DNA from: UBA4844 sp050943255
Lineage (GTDB): Bacteria; Bacillota; Syntrophomonadia; Syntrophomonadales; Syntrophomonadaceae
Length of the DNA stretch: 39,523 nucleotides
Reading direction: 5' to 3'
Assembly: GCA_050943255.1 (NCBI GenBank)
Contig: JBMNOV010000016.1
Span: 1-39,523 of the forward strand
The notes below the pieces were generated by a model, which saw only the letters and a list, made by a program, of their open reading frames with translations, was not told the DNA's origin and made no database searches. Shown here piece by piece: positions 1-8,939 of the stretch. How positions within the stretch are numbered: position 1 is the stretch's first letter; each line of letters opens with the position of its first letter. The translations under genes and the position numbers were made by a program.

Positions 1-20
1 ACCGTCCCCGTGGCTCACCC
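1..20. repeat. Partial REP-like GGGGACGG palindrome half at window edge
   Basis: Read on the minus strand this is GAGCCACGGGGACGGT, running straight out of the stop codon of the Fur-family gene and cut by the window edge. From memory, GAGCCAC(A/G)GGGACGGTTC-type sequences recur in intergenic regions of many Clostridia, often beside single-domain Y1 (REP-type) transposases. The other half of the palindrome would lie outside the window, so the call is tentative. Confidence 0.4.
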
Positions 21-398
21 TTGGTTATTGGTTTTCTCTTTACACTTATTGCATATATATCGCAAACTAAGGTTATATCCCAAAATTTCAATGCCTGTTT
101 GCTTTTCTAAATAACCTTTTAAATCATTAACAGATATATCTGTCAGCTCTCCGCAATAATCACAAATTAGATGTTCATGGGGATGCACCGATTTGTCAAA
201 TCTATCAGGTTTATTTGGTATGATAATCCTTCTTATCTCACCAGCTTCTGCCATAAGGCCTAAGTTTCGATAAACAGTACCTATCGCTATGGAAGGAAGC
301 ATTTCCTTTGCTTTTATATATATTTCTTCAGCAGTCATGTGCTCTGAAGAAGTCATAATAATTTCTAAAATTAGTTTTCTTTGCTTTGTTTTTGCCAT
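15..398 (-). CDS. Fur/PerR-family metal-dependent transcriptional repressor
   Basis: A 127-residue DNA-binding repressor of the Fur superfamily, cytoplasmic and dimeric in known members. The N-terminal half is a winged helix (TAEEIYIKAK, then GTVYRNLGLMAEAGEI, about residues 20-55). The C-terminal half has the metal site and structural zinc site: HPHEH followed by CDYCG near residues 72-82, and a second CNKC pair near residues 116-119. The stretch PDRFD before the histidines resembles the PerR arrangement, so peroxide or manganese/iron sensing is likelier than classical Fur, but subgroup is inference. The ATG at 398 has AGGAG just upstream. It lies downstream of ppdK but is separated from it by a strong terminator, so it is probably its own unit, with an AT-rich palindrome in its promoter that could serve autoregulation. 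Confidence 0.9.
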   Translation of the reverse strand: MAKTKQRKLILEIIMTSSEHMTAEEIYIKAKEMLPSIAIGTVYRNLGLMAEAGEIRRIIIPNKPDRFDKSVHPHEHLICDYCGELTDISVNDLKGYLEKQTGIEILGYNLSLRYICNKCKEKTNNQG

Positions 399-420
399 CT
401 ACATCTCCTAGGCCTTTTTA

Positions 421-457
421 ATTAGTAATAATTATTATTCTTAATTATAATATTAAC
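421..457 (-). promoter_or_regulatory. Candidate promoter and Fur/PerR-type operator of the fur-family gene
   Basis: This AT-rich block lies 25-60 bp upstream of the start codon. It contains a perfect 12-bp palindrome, TAATAATTATTA (426-437), next to TATAAT-like hexamers on the minus strand. Fur and PerR boxes are AT-rich dyads of this type, so an autoregulatory operator is plausible. The match to the 15-bp PerR consensus is only partial. Confidence 0.4.
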
Positions 458-459
458 AT

Positions 460-490
460 AAAAAATGTGCATTGCAAATGCAATGCACAT
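460..490 (-). terminator. Intrinsic terminator of ppdK
   Basis: A perfect 11-bp inverted repeat, ATGTGCATTGC (465-475) with GCAATGCACAT (480-490) and a 4-nt loop. On the minus strand it is followed by five T. It lies about 160 nt past the ppdK stop and insulates the Fur-family gene. Confidence 0.75.
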
Positions 491-651
491 AAAAAAAATA
501 ATTTTTCTTCGTTTTGTATCGCGCTATAGCTAATTTATTTCTTTCAAAATTAAGTATTATATCCTTTCGGAGTTCAGCACTTTTTTATGCCAAAATATCC
601 AAAATCCCTTTAATACAAGGTTTTACAAGCTTTGATCAAAGCAATGAAGCC

Positions 652-3309
652 TTATTTCAATTGGTCTTTGTTGATAATAGCTGCCTGGGCAGCTGCTAAC
701 CTGGCTATTGGTATACGGTAGGGGGAACAACTTACATAGTCTAAGCCAATTAAATGGCAAAATTCAACTGAACTCGGTTCTCCTCCATGCTCACCGCATA
801 TTCCCATAAGTATGTCGGCTTTTACCCCACGAGCCTTATCCTTGGCTATTTTCATCAAACTTCCTACCCCTTTACGGTCTAAGACGGCAAAGGGATTATC
901 CTTTATAATTTTCTTATTCAAATAAACCGGAATAAATTTTCCCTCAGCATCATCCCGGCTAAAACCTAGGGTAGTTTGGGTTAGATCGTTAGTTCCAAAG
1001 GAAAAGAAATCAGCTTCAGCTGCTAGTTCATCAGCAACTATACAGGCACGTGGTAATTCCAACATAGTTCCTATAATAAACTCCAGCTCTTCTTTAGTGG
1101 AAGCCTTGATCTCCTGATATACATCCAAAATTTCTTTTTTTAGATATAAGAGTTCTGCTACATCCATAACTAGCGGTATTTCAATCTCAGCAAAGGTTTT
1201 TATGTTTTCCCGCTTTAATTTTAACATAGCCTCGAAAATAGCCCTGGCTTGCATCCGGTATATCTCCGGGAAAGTTAAGCCTAAGCGACAGCCTCGATGC
1301 CCCAGCATGGGATTGGCTTCACTTAAACTTTCTGTCTTCTTTAGTAATTCCTCTTTTTCCAAAATAACCGTTTGGTTAGCTTGTTTATGTTTAAGTTCTG
1401 CTATTTCTAATAATAAACTTTCTTTCTCCGGTAAAAATTCATGTAATGGGGGATCAAGCAAGCGAATAGTAACCGGGAAGGGAGACATAGCCTTTAATAT
1501 CCCGTAAAAATCTTCTCGTTGGAAAACAAGTAAGCGAGCCAAAGCATCTTCTCTTTCCTCCAGGCTCTCAGCTAATATCATTTCCTGTACTATTGGCAGC
1601 CTTTCCTGAGCCATAAACATATGTTCAGTACGGCAAAGACCTATACCCTGGGCTCCGAATTTTCTAGCCTGGGCTGCATCCTGCGGGGTGTCAGCATTAG
1701 CCCTAACAGCAAGTCTTTTGGTCTCATCCGCCCAGTTCAAAATAGTCTCAAATTCATCTGATAATGTAGGCTCTACCATAGGTACTTCACCCATCATTAC
1801 TCTTCCGGTTGCCCCATCAATTGTGATTATATCGCCTTCATTAATCCTCAATTCGCCTACATAAAAACAATTGTTAGCTGTATCTATCTTAATGGCTTCA
1901 CATCCGCAAACACAAGGTTTACCCATCCCTCTAGCCACTACTGCTGCATGGGAAGTCATTCCTCCCCGTGAGGTCAAGACCCCCTGAGCATAGATGATTC
2001 CATGTATATCATCAGGAGTAGTCTCACATCTTACTAGTACTACTTTGTCTCCAGTTTCCCCAAGTTTTTGAGCCATATCAGCATCAAATAATACCTTACC
2101 ACAGGCTGCTCCCGGAGAAGCCGGAAGACCTATAGCTATAGGATCAAGTTCAACCCTATCATCGATCTGGCGGTGTAATAACTGATTAATTTGTTCCGCA
2201 TCAACCCTTAAAAGTGCTTCTTCTTTACTGATAAGTCCTTCACTAACCATATCTACTGCTACTTTAACTGATGCCCGGGCTGTGCGTTTGCCATTTCGGG
2301 TCTGTAACATATATAGTTTTCCCTTTTCAACTGTAAATTCTATGTCCTGAAGATCACGGTAATGCTTCTCCAAATTATTACAGGTATCTATAAATTGCTG
2401 GTAGACTGAAGGTAATTCTTCTTTTAGCTGCGAAATAGGCATAGGGGTACGAATTCCAGCAACTACATCCTCTCCCTGAGCATTGATTAGAAATTCGCCA
2501 TATAATTCCTTCTCCCCAGTAGACGGATTGCGGGTAAAAGCTACTCCAGTACCGCTATCCTGTCCCATGTTACCAAAGGCCATACATTGTACATTAACTG
2601 CCGTACCCAAGCTATCTTCTATTTTATTTAATCGTCTATAGACAATAGCCCGTTGGTTATTCCAGGAATTAAAAACAGCCTTTATAGCTAATACCAGTTG
2701 TTCTTTTACATCCTGGGGAAAATCAAAGCCTTTATTTTGCCTTATCATAGATTTATAATCAAGTATAATTCCTTTCAATTCGGAAGCGGGAATTTGGTAA
2801 TCAAAAATCAAGCTAAGTTTACGCTTATATTTCTCCACCACTTCATCAAAAAGGCTATGTTCAATTTCTAGAACAACATTACCAAACATCTGTATAAAAC
2901 GCCGGTAACAATCATAAGCAAAGCGATCGTCACCAGTTAGGGCAGCTAGTCCCTGAACCGTTTCATCATTAAGGCCTAGATTAAGAATGGTATCCATCAT
3001 ACCTGGCATTGAAATAGCAGCACCCGAGCGAACTGATACCAAGAGGGGGTTATTCTTTTCGCCAAAATATTTACCTGTCCGGGTTTCTAGCTTAGTTAGG
3101 GCACTATAAGTTTGATCTAAAACCCCATCAGGAAATTCATAATCTAAACTAAGGTATTCGTTACAAGCTTCTGTACTAATTGTAAATCCAGGAGGAACAG
3201 GCAGGCCAATGCGGGTCATTTCTGCCAGATTAGCACCTTTACCACCCAAAAGCGAGCGCATGTTCGAATTCCCTTCCTCAAACAAGTAGATGTATTTCTT
3301 GCTAGACAT
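652..3309 (-). CDS. ppdK: Pyruvate, phosphate dikinase
   Basis: Catalyses ATP + phosphate + pyruvate to and from AMP + pyrophosphate + phosphoenolpyruvate in the cytoplasm, linking glycolysis and gluconeogenesis in anaerobes. At 885 residues it is full length for a bacterial PPDK. The order is the N-terminal ATP-grasp nucleotide domain (LGGKGANLAEM near 21-31; SVRSGAAISMPGMMDT near 92-106), the central phosphohistidine domain (GGMTSHAAVVARGMGKP, His454), and the C-terminal PEP/pyruvate barrel (GICGEHGGEPSSVEFC, catalytic Cys838). Thr452, two residues before the catalytic His, is the position that PPDK regulatory protein phosphorylates in known systems. The start overlaps the upstream ppsR gene by 8 nt, so the two are translationally coupled. 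Confidence 0.98.
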   Translation of the reverse strand: MSSKKYIYLFEEGNSNMRSLLGGKGANLAEMTRIGLPVPPGFTISTEACNEYLSLDYEFPDGVLDQTYSALTKLETRTGKYFGEKNNPLLVSVRSGAAISMPGMMDTILNLGLNDETVQGLAALTGDDRFAYDCYRRFIQMFGNVVLEIEHSLFDEVVEKYKRKLSLIFDYQIPASELKGIILDYKSMIRQNKGFDFPQDVKEQLVLAIKAVFNSWNNQRAIVYRRLNKIEDSLGTAVNVQCMAFGNMGQDSGTGVAFTRNPSTGEKELYGEFLINAQGEDVVAGIRTPMPISQLKEELPSVYQQFIDTCNNLEKHYRDLQDIEFTVEKGKLYMLQTRNGKRTARASVKVAVDMVSEGLISKEEALLRVDAEQINQLLHRQIDDRVELDPIAIGLPASPGAACGKVLFDADMAQKLGETGDKVVLVRCETTPDDIHGIIYAQGVLTSRGGMTSHAAVVARGMGKPCVCGCEAIKIDTANNCFYVGELRINEGDIITIDGATGRVMMGEVPMVEPTLSDEFETILNWADETKRLAVRANADTPQDAAQARKFGAQGIGLCRTEHMFMAQERLPIVQEMILAESLEEREDALARLLVFQREDFYGILKAMSPFPVTIRLLDPPLHEFLPEKESLLLEIAELKHKQANQTVILEKEELLKKTESLSEANPMLGHRGCRLGLTFPEIYRMQARAIFEAMLKLKRENIKTFAEIEIPLVMDVAELLYLKKEILDVYQEIKASTKEELEFIIGTMLELPRACIVADELAAEADFFSFGTNDLTQTTLGFSRDDAEGKFIPVYLNKKIIKDNPFAVLDRKGVGSLMKIAKDKARGVKADILMGICGEHGGEPSSVEFCHLIGLDYVSCSPYRIPIARLAAAQAAIINKDQLK

Positions 3310-4123
3310 TACTCATCCTCCTATAGTAAATTTCTAATATTTTACTGGCTGTTTCCTCCACCGCCCGGTTAGTTACATCTATTACCGGGCATCCAAGTCT
3401 TTTCATAATGCCCTGTGAATACTCAATTTCCTCCATAATACGCTCAGGATTAGCATAACTAGCTTGGCCTTTTAACCCCAGGGTTTTTAGCCTTTCCACC
3501 CGTATTTGGTTCAATTGTTCGGGAACAATAGTTAGGCCAATAATCTTACCCCTCTCCGCTTGGAAAAGCTCCTCTGGCGGTTTCACTTCAGGTACCAGCG
3601 GTACATTAGCTACCTTAATCCGTTTGTGAGCCAAATACATCGATAATGGCGTTTTCGAGGTGCGTGACACTCCTACAAGTACAATATCAGCCAGGCTAAT
3701 TCCACGCGGATCTTTACCATCATCATAGCGTACGGCAAACTCCACTGCCTCAACCCGTCGGTAATACATCTCATCGATTTTACGTAAAAGGCCTGGTTCC
3801 CTCTTGGGCTCTATCCCGCTTACACTCTTAAATGCCTCCATCAGGGGACCCAAAATATCCACACAAACCACATTATTTTTGCTGGCTTCAGCTCTCAGAT
3901 GCTCAGCCAGATTATTTATTACCAAGGTATAAGCTATTAAAAAATTATTAATACTAGCCTGATGCACTATCTCATCAATGGTATCCATATCCCATATATT
4001 AGGTATCCTTCTAATTTCCATGGTTCCGGAATTAAATTGGCTGGCTGCAGCCCGTACAACCATTTCCGCCGTTTCCCCAATTGAGTCAGATACAATAAAC
4101 ACTCCTGGTAAATGTTCGAGCAA
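3302..4123 (-). CDS. ppsR: PPDK regulatory protein (bifunctional kinase/pyrophosphorylase, DUF299)
   Basis: In studied members this protein inactivates PPDK by ADP-dependent phosphorylation of the threonine near the catalytic His, and reactivates it by phosphate-dependent dephosphorylation. Visible are the family N-terminus VSDSIGETAE, the P-loop-like GVSRTSKTPLSMYLA, and the C-terminal NRAVEETASKILE. The open frame can begin with TTG at 4156, and an in-frame ATG lies at 4138, but neither has a usable ribosome site. A GGAGG at 4132-4136 sits 8 nt before an in-frame TTG at 4123, which gives the short N-terminus usual for the family. I therefore place the start there (273 residues). It overlaps ppdK by 8 nt and follows ccpN, so all three probably share a transcript. 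Confidence 0.93.
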   Translation of the reverse strand: MLEHLPGVFIVSDSIGETAEMVVRAAASQFNSGTMEIRRIPNIWDMDTIDEIVHQASINNFLIAYTLVINNLAEHLRAEASKNNVVCVDILGPLMEAFKSVSGIEPKREPGLLRKIDEMYYRRVEAVEFAVRYDDGKDPRGISLADIVLVGVSRTSKTPLSMYLAHKRIKVANVPLVPEVKPPEELFQAERGKIIGLTIVPEQLNQIRVERLKTLGLKGQASYANPERIMEEIEYSQGIMKRLGCPVIDVTNRAVEETASKILEIYYRRMSNV

Positions 4124-4201
4124 AACAAAAACCTCCATTTTGTGATTAAACCCCAATAAACTTTAAGGAGAACAATTTATATTATTTAACTTTGCATTTG
4201 T

Positions 4202-4852
4202 TTAATTACCTTCACTGGCCAAATCAAGAAGAAACCTCACAATGTTGGTCTTAGTAAATTTACCCACCACCTCCAGTTTCTCTTCTCCCTCGGGATCAAT
4301 AAAATTTCTTACAACAGGAAGGCCATCTACTTCATGTTCTACAATCTTTTTAATTGCCTCCATAACAGTGTCATCCATTCCAATTGTAATAATATTGGGC
4401 ATACGCGTCATAATAATGCTTACTGGCATTTTGTGAATATCTGCCTGCCCCAAGGTACTTTTAATAAAATCTTTCCTGGATACTATCCCACAAAGATAAT
4501 TCTGCTCATCAACAATAAATATTGTTCCAGTATCCTCCATGAACAAAGTAACTATAGCATCATATATGCTGCAATTATCCTTAAGGACTATAGGCAATGA
4601 CATTAAGTCTCGTACCCGATATTGGTTAAGTAATTTTCTCATTTTATTGCCAAAGCCTTCGGATTTATAAGTATAACCGACGCGTGGTTTAGCTTCCAGG
4701 AATTCCGACATGGTAAGTACGGCTAAATCCGGACGTAGTGTAGCACGGGTTACATTTAAAATTTCCGCTATCTTCTCTCCAGTAATGGGACCTCGTTCTT
4801 TAACAATTTCCAAAATTTTTTCTTGACGATCATTTAGTTTGATAATATCCAC
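4202..4852 (-). CDS. ccpN: CcpN-type repressor: helix-turn-helix plus two CBS domains
   Basis: A 216-residue regulator. The winged-helix N-terminus (NDRQEKILEIVKERGPITGE, then NVTRATLRPDLAVLTMSEFL, about residues 7-52) closely follows the Bacillus CcpN pattern. Two CBS domains fill residues 75-210 and would bind adenine nucleotides. In Bacillus, CcpN represses gluconeogenic genes under glycolytic conditions and sits next to yqfL, a ppsR homologue; the same pairing is seen here with ppdK added. The start is GTG at 4852 with only a weak ribosome site. The likely target here is ppdK and other gluconeogenic genes, which is inference. Confidence 0.92.
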   Translation of the reverse strand: MDIIKLNDRQEKILEIVKERGPITGEKIAEILNVTRATLRPDLAVLTMSEFLEAKPRVGYTYKSEGFGNKMRKLLNQYRVRDLMSLPIVLKDNCSIYDAIVTLFMEDTGTIFIVDEQNYLCGIVSRKDFIKSTLGQADIHKMPVSIIMTRMPNIITIGMDDTVMEAIKKIVEHEVDGLPVVRNFIDPEGEEKLEVVGKFTKTNIVRFLLDLASEGN

Positions 4853-4935
4853 CGCCCATATGTGCTATACTTTTAAATTAAAATGCACTAATTATATATA
4901 ATATATCATTTATTAAAACCCCCTAGTTAAAAATT

Positions 4936-7005
4936 TTATACTGAAATGCTTGAAAAATCAGCTATATAATTACATGTATTGGCTATTGCCTTTAATAAAC
5001 TCAAGCGGGCTGCTTTCAATTCCTGATCATCAGCCATAACCATTACCGCATTAAAGAAATCATCAAGCCGGGAACGTAACCCTCCTAGTACTTTGCAGGC
5101 AGTCAAGTAATCTTTTGCATTTATATAGTCATATACCTTTTCTTTAATAAAACTAAACTCATAATAAAGGTTAATTTCGGACTTATCTTTCAGTACTTCC
5201 AATTTTACCTGGTCATTTTCCCATTTCTGAGATAAATTATGGCAGCGATTATAAACCACCATTAAGTCAGCAAAAATTTCCGATTGTTTTAATTCCTGTA
5301 AAATAGCAATCCTGCTATAAATATCTTTAATATCATACGAATTTACAGCTAAAACAGCATCAATAACGTCATGGGAATAACCCCGCTCCAACAGAATCCC
5401 GCGCATCCTTTGCACGATAAATTCTAATACCTGAGTAACAGTTTCTTCTTTGGTAATGTTGGTTTTTACCTTACTAAGGTTATCATAAGCCGAGCCTGCT
5501 AAAGCAGACATATCCAGATCCAACCTGGTGCTATCAAGTATAATATTTACAATACCCATAGCCTGACGACGTAAAGCATAGGGATCCTGAGATCCACTGG
5601 GTTTTATTCCTATAGCAAAACACCCTACCAAATTATCTAATTTCTCTGCCAGGCTAAGTACAATCCCACTAGCTGTCACCGGAAGAACGTCGCCGGCAAA
5701 GCGCGGCAAATAATGCTCAAATATTGCTTCGCATACCTCCGGTTTTTCCCCATTGTTACGGGCATAATACCTTCCCATGATTCCCTGTAATTCGGGAAAC
5801 TCATAAACCATATTACTTACCAAATCTGCTTTGCATAGGGTTGCAGCCCGACGAAGGGTTTCTTCATCACTTAAGCCTGAGACTTTTCCGATGTATACTG
5901 CCAGATTACTGAGTCTTTCTATTTTATCTGCAACCGTACCCAGACGCTCTTGGAAAAGAACATGGCTAAGCCCTTCCACCATGCTTGATAAGGGTTTTCG
6001 GGTATCTTCTTTCCAAAAAAACCAGGCATCCTCCAAACGTGCTTTAAGAACCCGCTCATTCCCAGCCCTTACTATATCCAGGTTATAATCAGTTCCATTT
6101 CTTACCCCGACAAATCCAGCCATTAATTTACCTGCAGCATCAAATACTGGAAAATACCGCTGGTGTTCGATCATTGTAGTTGTTAATACTTCAGGAGGTA
6201 CATCCAGGTAAGAAGATGAGAAATTACCATAAAAAGCAGTTGGATATTCAACTAAATAACTTACCTCCTCCAGCAACATGTCATTTTTCTGGGGGTAGCC
6301 CCCAACTGCCTGAGCACAATCTACCACTTGCTTCCAAATAAGCTCTTTTCTTTCCTTCTGATCCCAAATAACATAGTTCTCCTTCAGTACTTTAAAGTAA
6401 TGCTGAGCATTATTTACCTCAAGTGGCCCGGTTGAAAGGAACCTGTGTCCATAAGTCCGCATACCGCTTTCAATGTTTTCGATCTTAAATTCTATTAGTT
6501 CACCGCCAAACATTGCCAGTAACCATCTTATCGGGCGGGCAAAACGAGTGTTATAATAACTCCAGCGCATTGATTTGGGAAAAGTCAAACTATTGACTAT
6601 ATCTTGTAGTATGCTGGGAAGAATGGTTGTACTGGCACTGCCCTTTTCTTTCTTTACAATAAATATATACTCAACCCCAGCTACTTCTCGAACTTCCAGT
6701 TCTTTGTAATTCACCCCCTGGCTCCGGGCAAATCCCAAACCAGCTTTGGTAGGATTTCCCTCGGGATCAAAGGCGATCGACTTTTTGGGTCCCCGGTTTT
6801 CTATTGTAGCATCAGGTTGCTGCTCTTCTAGTTGTTCTACCAGCAATGTCAGACGCCGGGGAGACCCGAAGGTTTTAATCTTTTTATAAGAAAGACGAGC
6901 ATTACTTAGTTTCTGGGCAGCTATTGCTTTAAGCTCATCTATGCTTTTACTTATATATGCGGATGGGATTTCTTCGACTCCTATCTCCAGTAACAGGTCT
7001 CTCAT
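4936..7005 (-). CDS. glyS: Glycyl-tRNA synthetase beta subunit
   Basis: The 689-residue beta subunit of the alpha2beta2 glycyl-tRNA synthetase, which supplies tRNA recognition. The family opening RDLLLEIGVEEIPSAYI and the motif RWLLAMFGGELIEF are clear, as is the HD-like central block (LCKADLVSNMVYEFPELQG) and the C-terminal anticodon-binding helices. The ATG overlaps the glyQ stop in a TAATG arrangement, with GGAGG inside the end of glyQ, so the two subunits are coupled translationally. Expression is set by the T-box upstream of glyQ. Confidence 0.97.
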   Translation of the reverse strand: MRDLLLEIGVEEIPSAYISKSIDELKAIAAQKLSNARLSYKKIKTFGSPRRLTLLVEQLEEQQPDATIENRGPKKSIAFDPEGNPTKAGLGFARSQGVNYKELEVREVAGVEYIFIVKKEKGSASTTILPSILQDIVNSLTFPKSMRWSYYNTRFARPIRWLLAMFGGELIEFKIENIESGMRTYGHRFLSTGPLEVNNAQHYFKVLKENYVIWDQKERKELIWKQVVDCAQAVGGYPQKNDMLLEEVSYLVEYPTAFYGNFSSSYLDVPPEVLTTTMIEHQRYFPVFDAAGKLMAGFVGVRNGTDYNLDIVRAGNERVLKARLEDAWFFWKEDTRKPLSSMVEGLSHVLFQERLGTVADKIERLSNLAVYIGKVSGLSDEETLRRAATLCKADLVSNMVYEFPELQGIMGRYYARNNGEKPEVCEAIFEHYLPRFAGDVLPVTASGIVLSLAEKLDNLVGCFAIGIKPSGSQDPYALRRQAMGIVNIILDSTRLDLDMSALAGSAYDNLSKVKTNITKEETVTQVLEFIVQRMRGILLERGYSHDVIDAVLAVNSYDIKDIYSRIAILQELKQSEIFADLMVVYNRCHNLSQKWENDQVKLEVLKDKSEINLYYEFSFIKEKVYDYINAKDYLTACKVLGGLRSRLDDFFNAVMVMADDQELKAARLSLLKAIANTCNYIADFSSISV

Positions 7006-7916
7006 TATTGTGCCTCCTCTTCACATATTAAGGATTTCCTGAGTTTTTCGTCTTTAATTAAAGGATAGCCTAGGTGCTTGCGCTGCTCAAGGTACTCTGC
7101 CGCAACTAACCGGGCAAGGTTACGTATCCGGGCGATATAACCAGTACGCTCGGTAACACTAATAGCACCCCGGGCATCGAGCAGGTTAAACAAATGAGAG
7201 CATTTCAATACATAATCATAAGCTGGCTGGGGAAGATGAGATGCAGCTATCTGCATAGCTTCTTTTTCACAAAGATTAAACATGGTACTAAGTGTGTTTA
7301 TATCAGCCATCTGGAAATTATAGTAAGAATAGTCTACTTCCGCCTGGTGATGAACGTCAGCATAAGTAATACCATCTACCCATTCAATATCAAAAACACT
7401 TTCCCGATTTTGTATATACATAGCAATACGTTCAAGACCATAAGTGATCTCTGCACATACTGGAAAACAATCAAATCCTCCACACTGCTGGAAATAAGTA
7501 AACTGAGTTATTTCCATACCATCCAGCCATATTTCCCAGCCAAGACCCCAAGCTCCTAGTGTAGGAGATTCCCAATTATCCTCAACTAAACGAATATCAT
7601 GTTTATCAGGTTCAATGCCCAGCTGTCGCAAGCTATTCAAGTAAAGATCAATAACATTATCAGGTGATGGTTTAAGTATTACCTGGTATTGATAGTAATG
7701 TTGAAGGCGGTTGGGGTTTTCACCATACCTGCCATCTGTCGGTCGTCGGGAAGGTTCCACGTATGCTACTTTCCATGGCTCAGGTCCTAGCACCCTTAAA
7801 AATGTAGCTGGATTCATAGTTCCCGCACCCTTCTCAAGATCATATGGTTGTTGGATGATACAACCTTGTTTTCCCCAATAATTTTGTAAGCTCAAGATAA
7901 TTTCCTGAAAGTTCAT
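7005..7916 (-). CDS. glyQ: Glycyl-tRNA synthetase alpha subunit
   Basis: The catalytic alpha subunit, charging tRNA-Gly with glycine. Hallmarks are MNFQEIILSLQNYWGKQGC at the N-terminus, QQPYDLEKGAGTMNPATFLR, the class II motif around VEPSRRPTDGRYGENPNRL, and TYGLERIAMYIQ. The frame is open back to 8009, but that extension is the T-box terminator read as protein. The real start is the ATG at 7916, with GGGAGG 8 nt upstream (7925-7930), giving 303 residues, the usual family length. Confidence 0.97.
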   Translation of the reverse strand: MNFQEIILSLQNYWGKQGCIIQQPYDLEKGAGTMNPATFLRVLGPEPWKVAYVEPSRRPTDGRYGENPNRLQHYYQYQVILKPSPDNVIDLYLNSLRQLGIEPDKHDIRLVEDNWESPTLGAWGLGWEIWLDGMEITQFTYFQQCGGFDCFPVCAEITYGLERIAMYIQNRESVFDIEWVDGITYADVHHQAEVDYSYYNFQMADINTLSTMFNLCEKEAMQIAASHLPQPAYDYVLKCSHLFNLLDARGAISVTERTGYIARIRNLARLVAAEYLEQRKHLGYPLIKDEKLRKSLICEEEAQ

Positions 7917-7935
7917 TTTGCTAACCTCCCATTTT

Positions 7936-8158
7936 AAAAAACATAATCCCTGTCCTTTCGGACAGGGACGATATACTCGCGGTTCCACCCTGATTGGTTT
8001 TAAGCCCACCTTAATTAGTTCAGGTTTTACTAGCCCACAAATGGCTTTCCTCCTGCTACTCCAAAGCGCCTTCAGAAAATTCTCTTACCGGTTTCCAGCA
8101 ACTCCGGCTCTCTGTCAAAGATTCCTTTTCCTACTATTCTTTTTCATCGCCTAATATT
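7936..8158 (-). ncRNA. Glycine-specific T-box riboswitch leader of glyQS
   Basis: On the minus strand the canonical T-box AGGGTGGAACCGCG is present exactly (7978-7991). It is followed by an intrinsic terminator with an 8-bp stem, CCCTGTCC/GGACAGGG (7948-7967), and a T-run ending at 7935. Further upstream a stem I-like region carries GAA-GGC-GC with GGC at 8068-8070 in the usual specifier position. GGC is a glycine codon, matching the downstream synthetase. Uncharged tRNA-Gly would pair with the T-box to form the antiterminator and permit glyQS transcription. Confidence 0.95.
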
Positions 8159-8160
8159 AA

Positions 8161-8190
8161 ATTATGGTATACTAGTTTTCAGTTTACCAA
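8161..8190 (-). promoter_or_regulatory. Probable glyQS promoter
   Basis: On the minus strand TTGGTA (8185-8190) and CATAAT (8161-8166) are separated by 18 bp, directly before the T-box leader. The -35 hexamer overlaps the last codons of recO, so glyQS can be transcribed independently of the upstream cluster. Confidence 0.5.
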
Positions 8191-8939
8191 GCACTCCTAC
8201 CCTTGTCAATCTTACTTATGGTGCTTTTTAGATTGAAGTGCCTTTCCAAATGATATTCAAGGTATCTGCCCAAAAAAAGTTCTAATTGATGGAGTGCTGG
8301 AGTTGTTGCTCTTACCCGTTGTAAAGTATTAATTTCCCCATCTATTAAAAGCCTTAGTAATCCGATTACTTCACCTGCTAAAACTATGCATTTATCATCT
8401 TCGCTGGCACAGCGAGCACAAATCATTCCTCCATTAGCCAAGCTAAATCCTTTATAGGTGCTTATACGTTGACCACAATTGGTGCAGTAATTAAGCTCCG
8501 GTTTAAAACCCAACTCCACTATTAATTGCATTTCGAAATAACGTAAAATTAGCGGATTAATTCCCTGATTATTTATAAACTCAAGAACTGACAGGGTAAT
8601 ACCAAATAGCTGGGGCATAGGTACCCGGTCCATAAGAGCCTTATCTAGTAACTCCATTATGTAAACACTATAAAGTGTACGGTTAATATCTTCGCGACTA
8701 TTAGCAAAAAAATCAATAAGCCGCCCCTGGGTAATTAAGTCCAATTCTCGTCCACTGCTAAAAAAAAGCAGGGAACTGCAAAATGGCTGCACCGAAGCAC
8801 GTAAACTGCTCCCAGGCTTCTTAATACCCCGGGCTATCGCCTTATGCTTGCCTTGTTTTTCCGAAAACACAGTTACTAGCTTATCTTTTTCCCGGTAGTC
8901 AGTATTTTTAATAATAATAGAATGGCTTTGAAAATACAC
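8184..8939 (-). CDS. recO: DNA repair protein RecO
   Basis: A 251-residue recombination mediator that anneals single strands and loads RecA with RecR at gaps. The N-terminal OB fold starts with YFQSHSIIIKNTDYREKDKLV and contains KHKAIARGIKKPGSSLRA. The C-terminal helical domain carries the four-cysteine zinc motif CTNC...CARC near residues 153-178. The GTG start at 8939 lies immediately after the stop codon of the preceding gene, with GGGAGA as ribosome site. Its place downstream of era matches the common Firmicute order era-recO. Confidence 0.96.
   Translation of the reverse strand: MYFQSHSIIIKNTDYREKDKLVTVFSEKQGKHKAIARGIKKPGSSLRASVQPFCSSLLFFSSGRELDLITQGRLIDFFANSREDINRTLYSVYIMELLDKALMDRVPMPQLFGITLSVLEFINNQGINPLILRYFEMQLIVELGFKPELNYCTNCGQRISTYKGFSLANGGMICARCASEDDKCIVLAGEVIGLLRLLIDGEINTLQRVRATTPALHQLELFLGRYLEYHLERHFNLKSTISKIDKGRSAW

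Noticed and set aside
514..699. Plus-strand 61-codon frame near the ppdK stop
   Set aside because: It overlaps the ppdK end and has no ribosome site or recognisable sequence.
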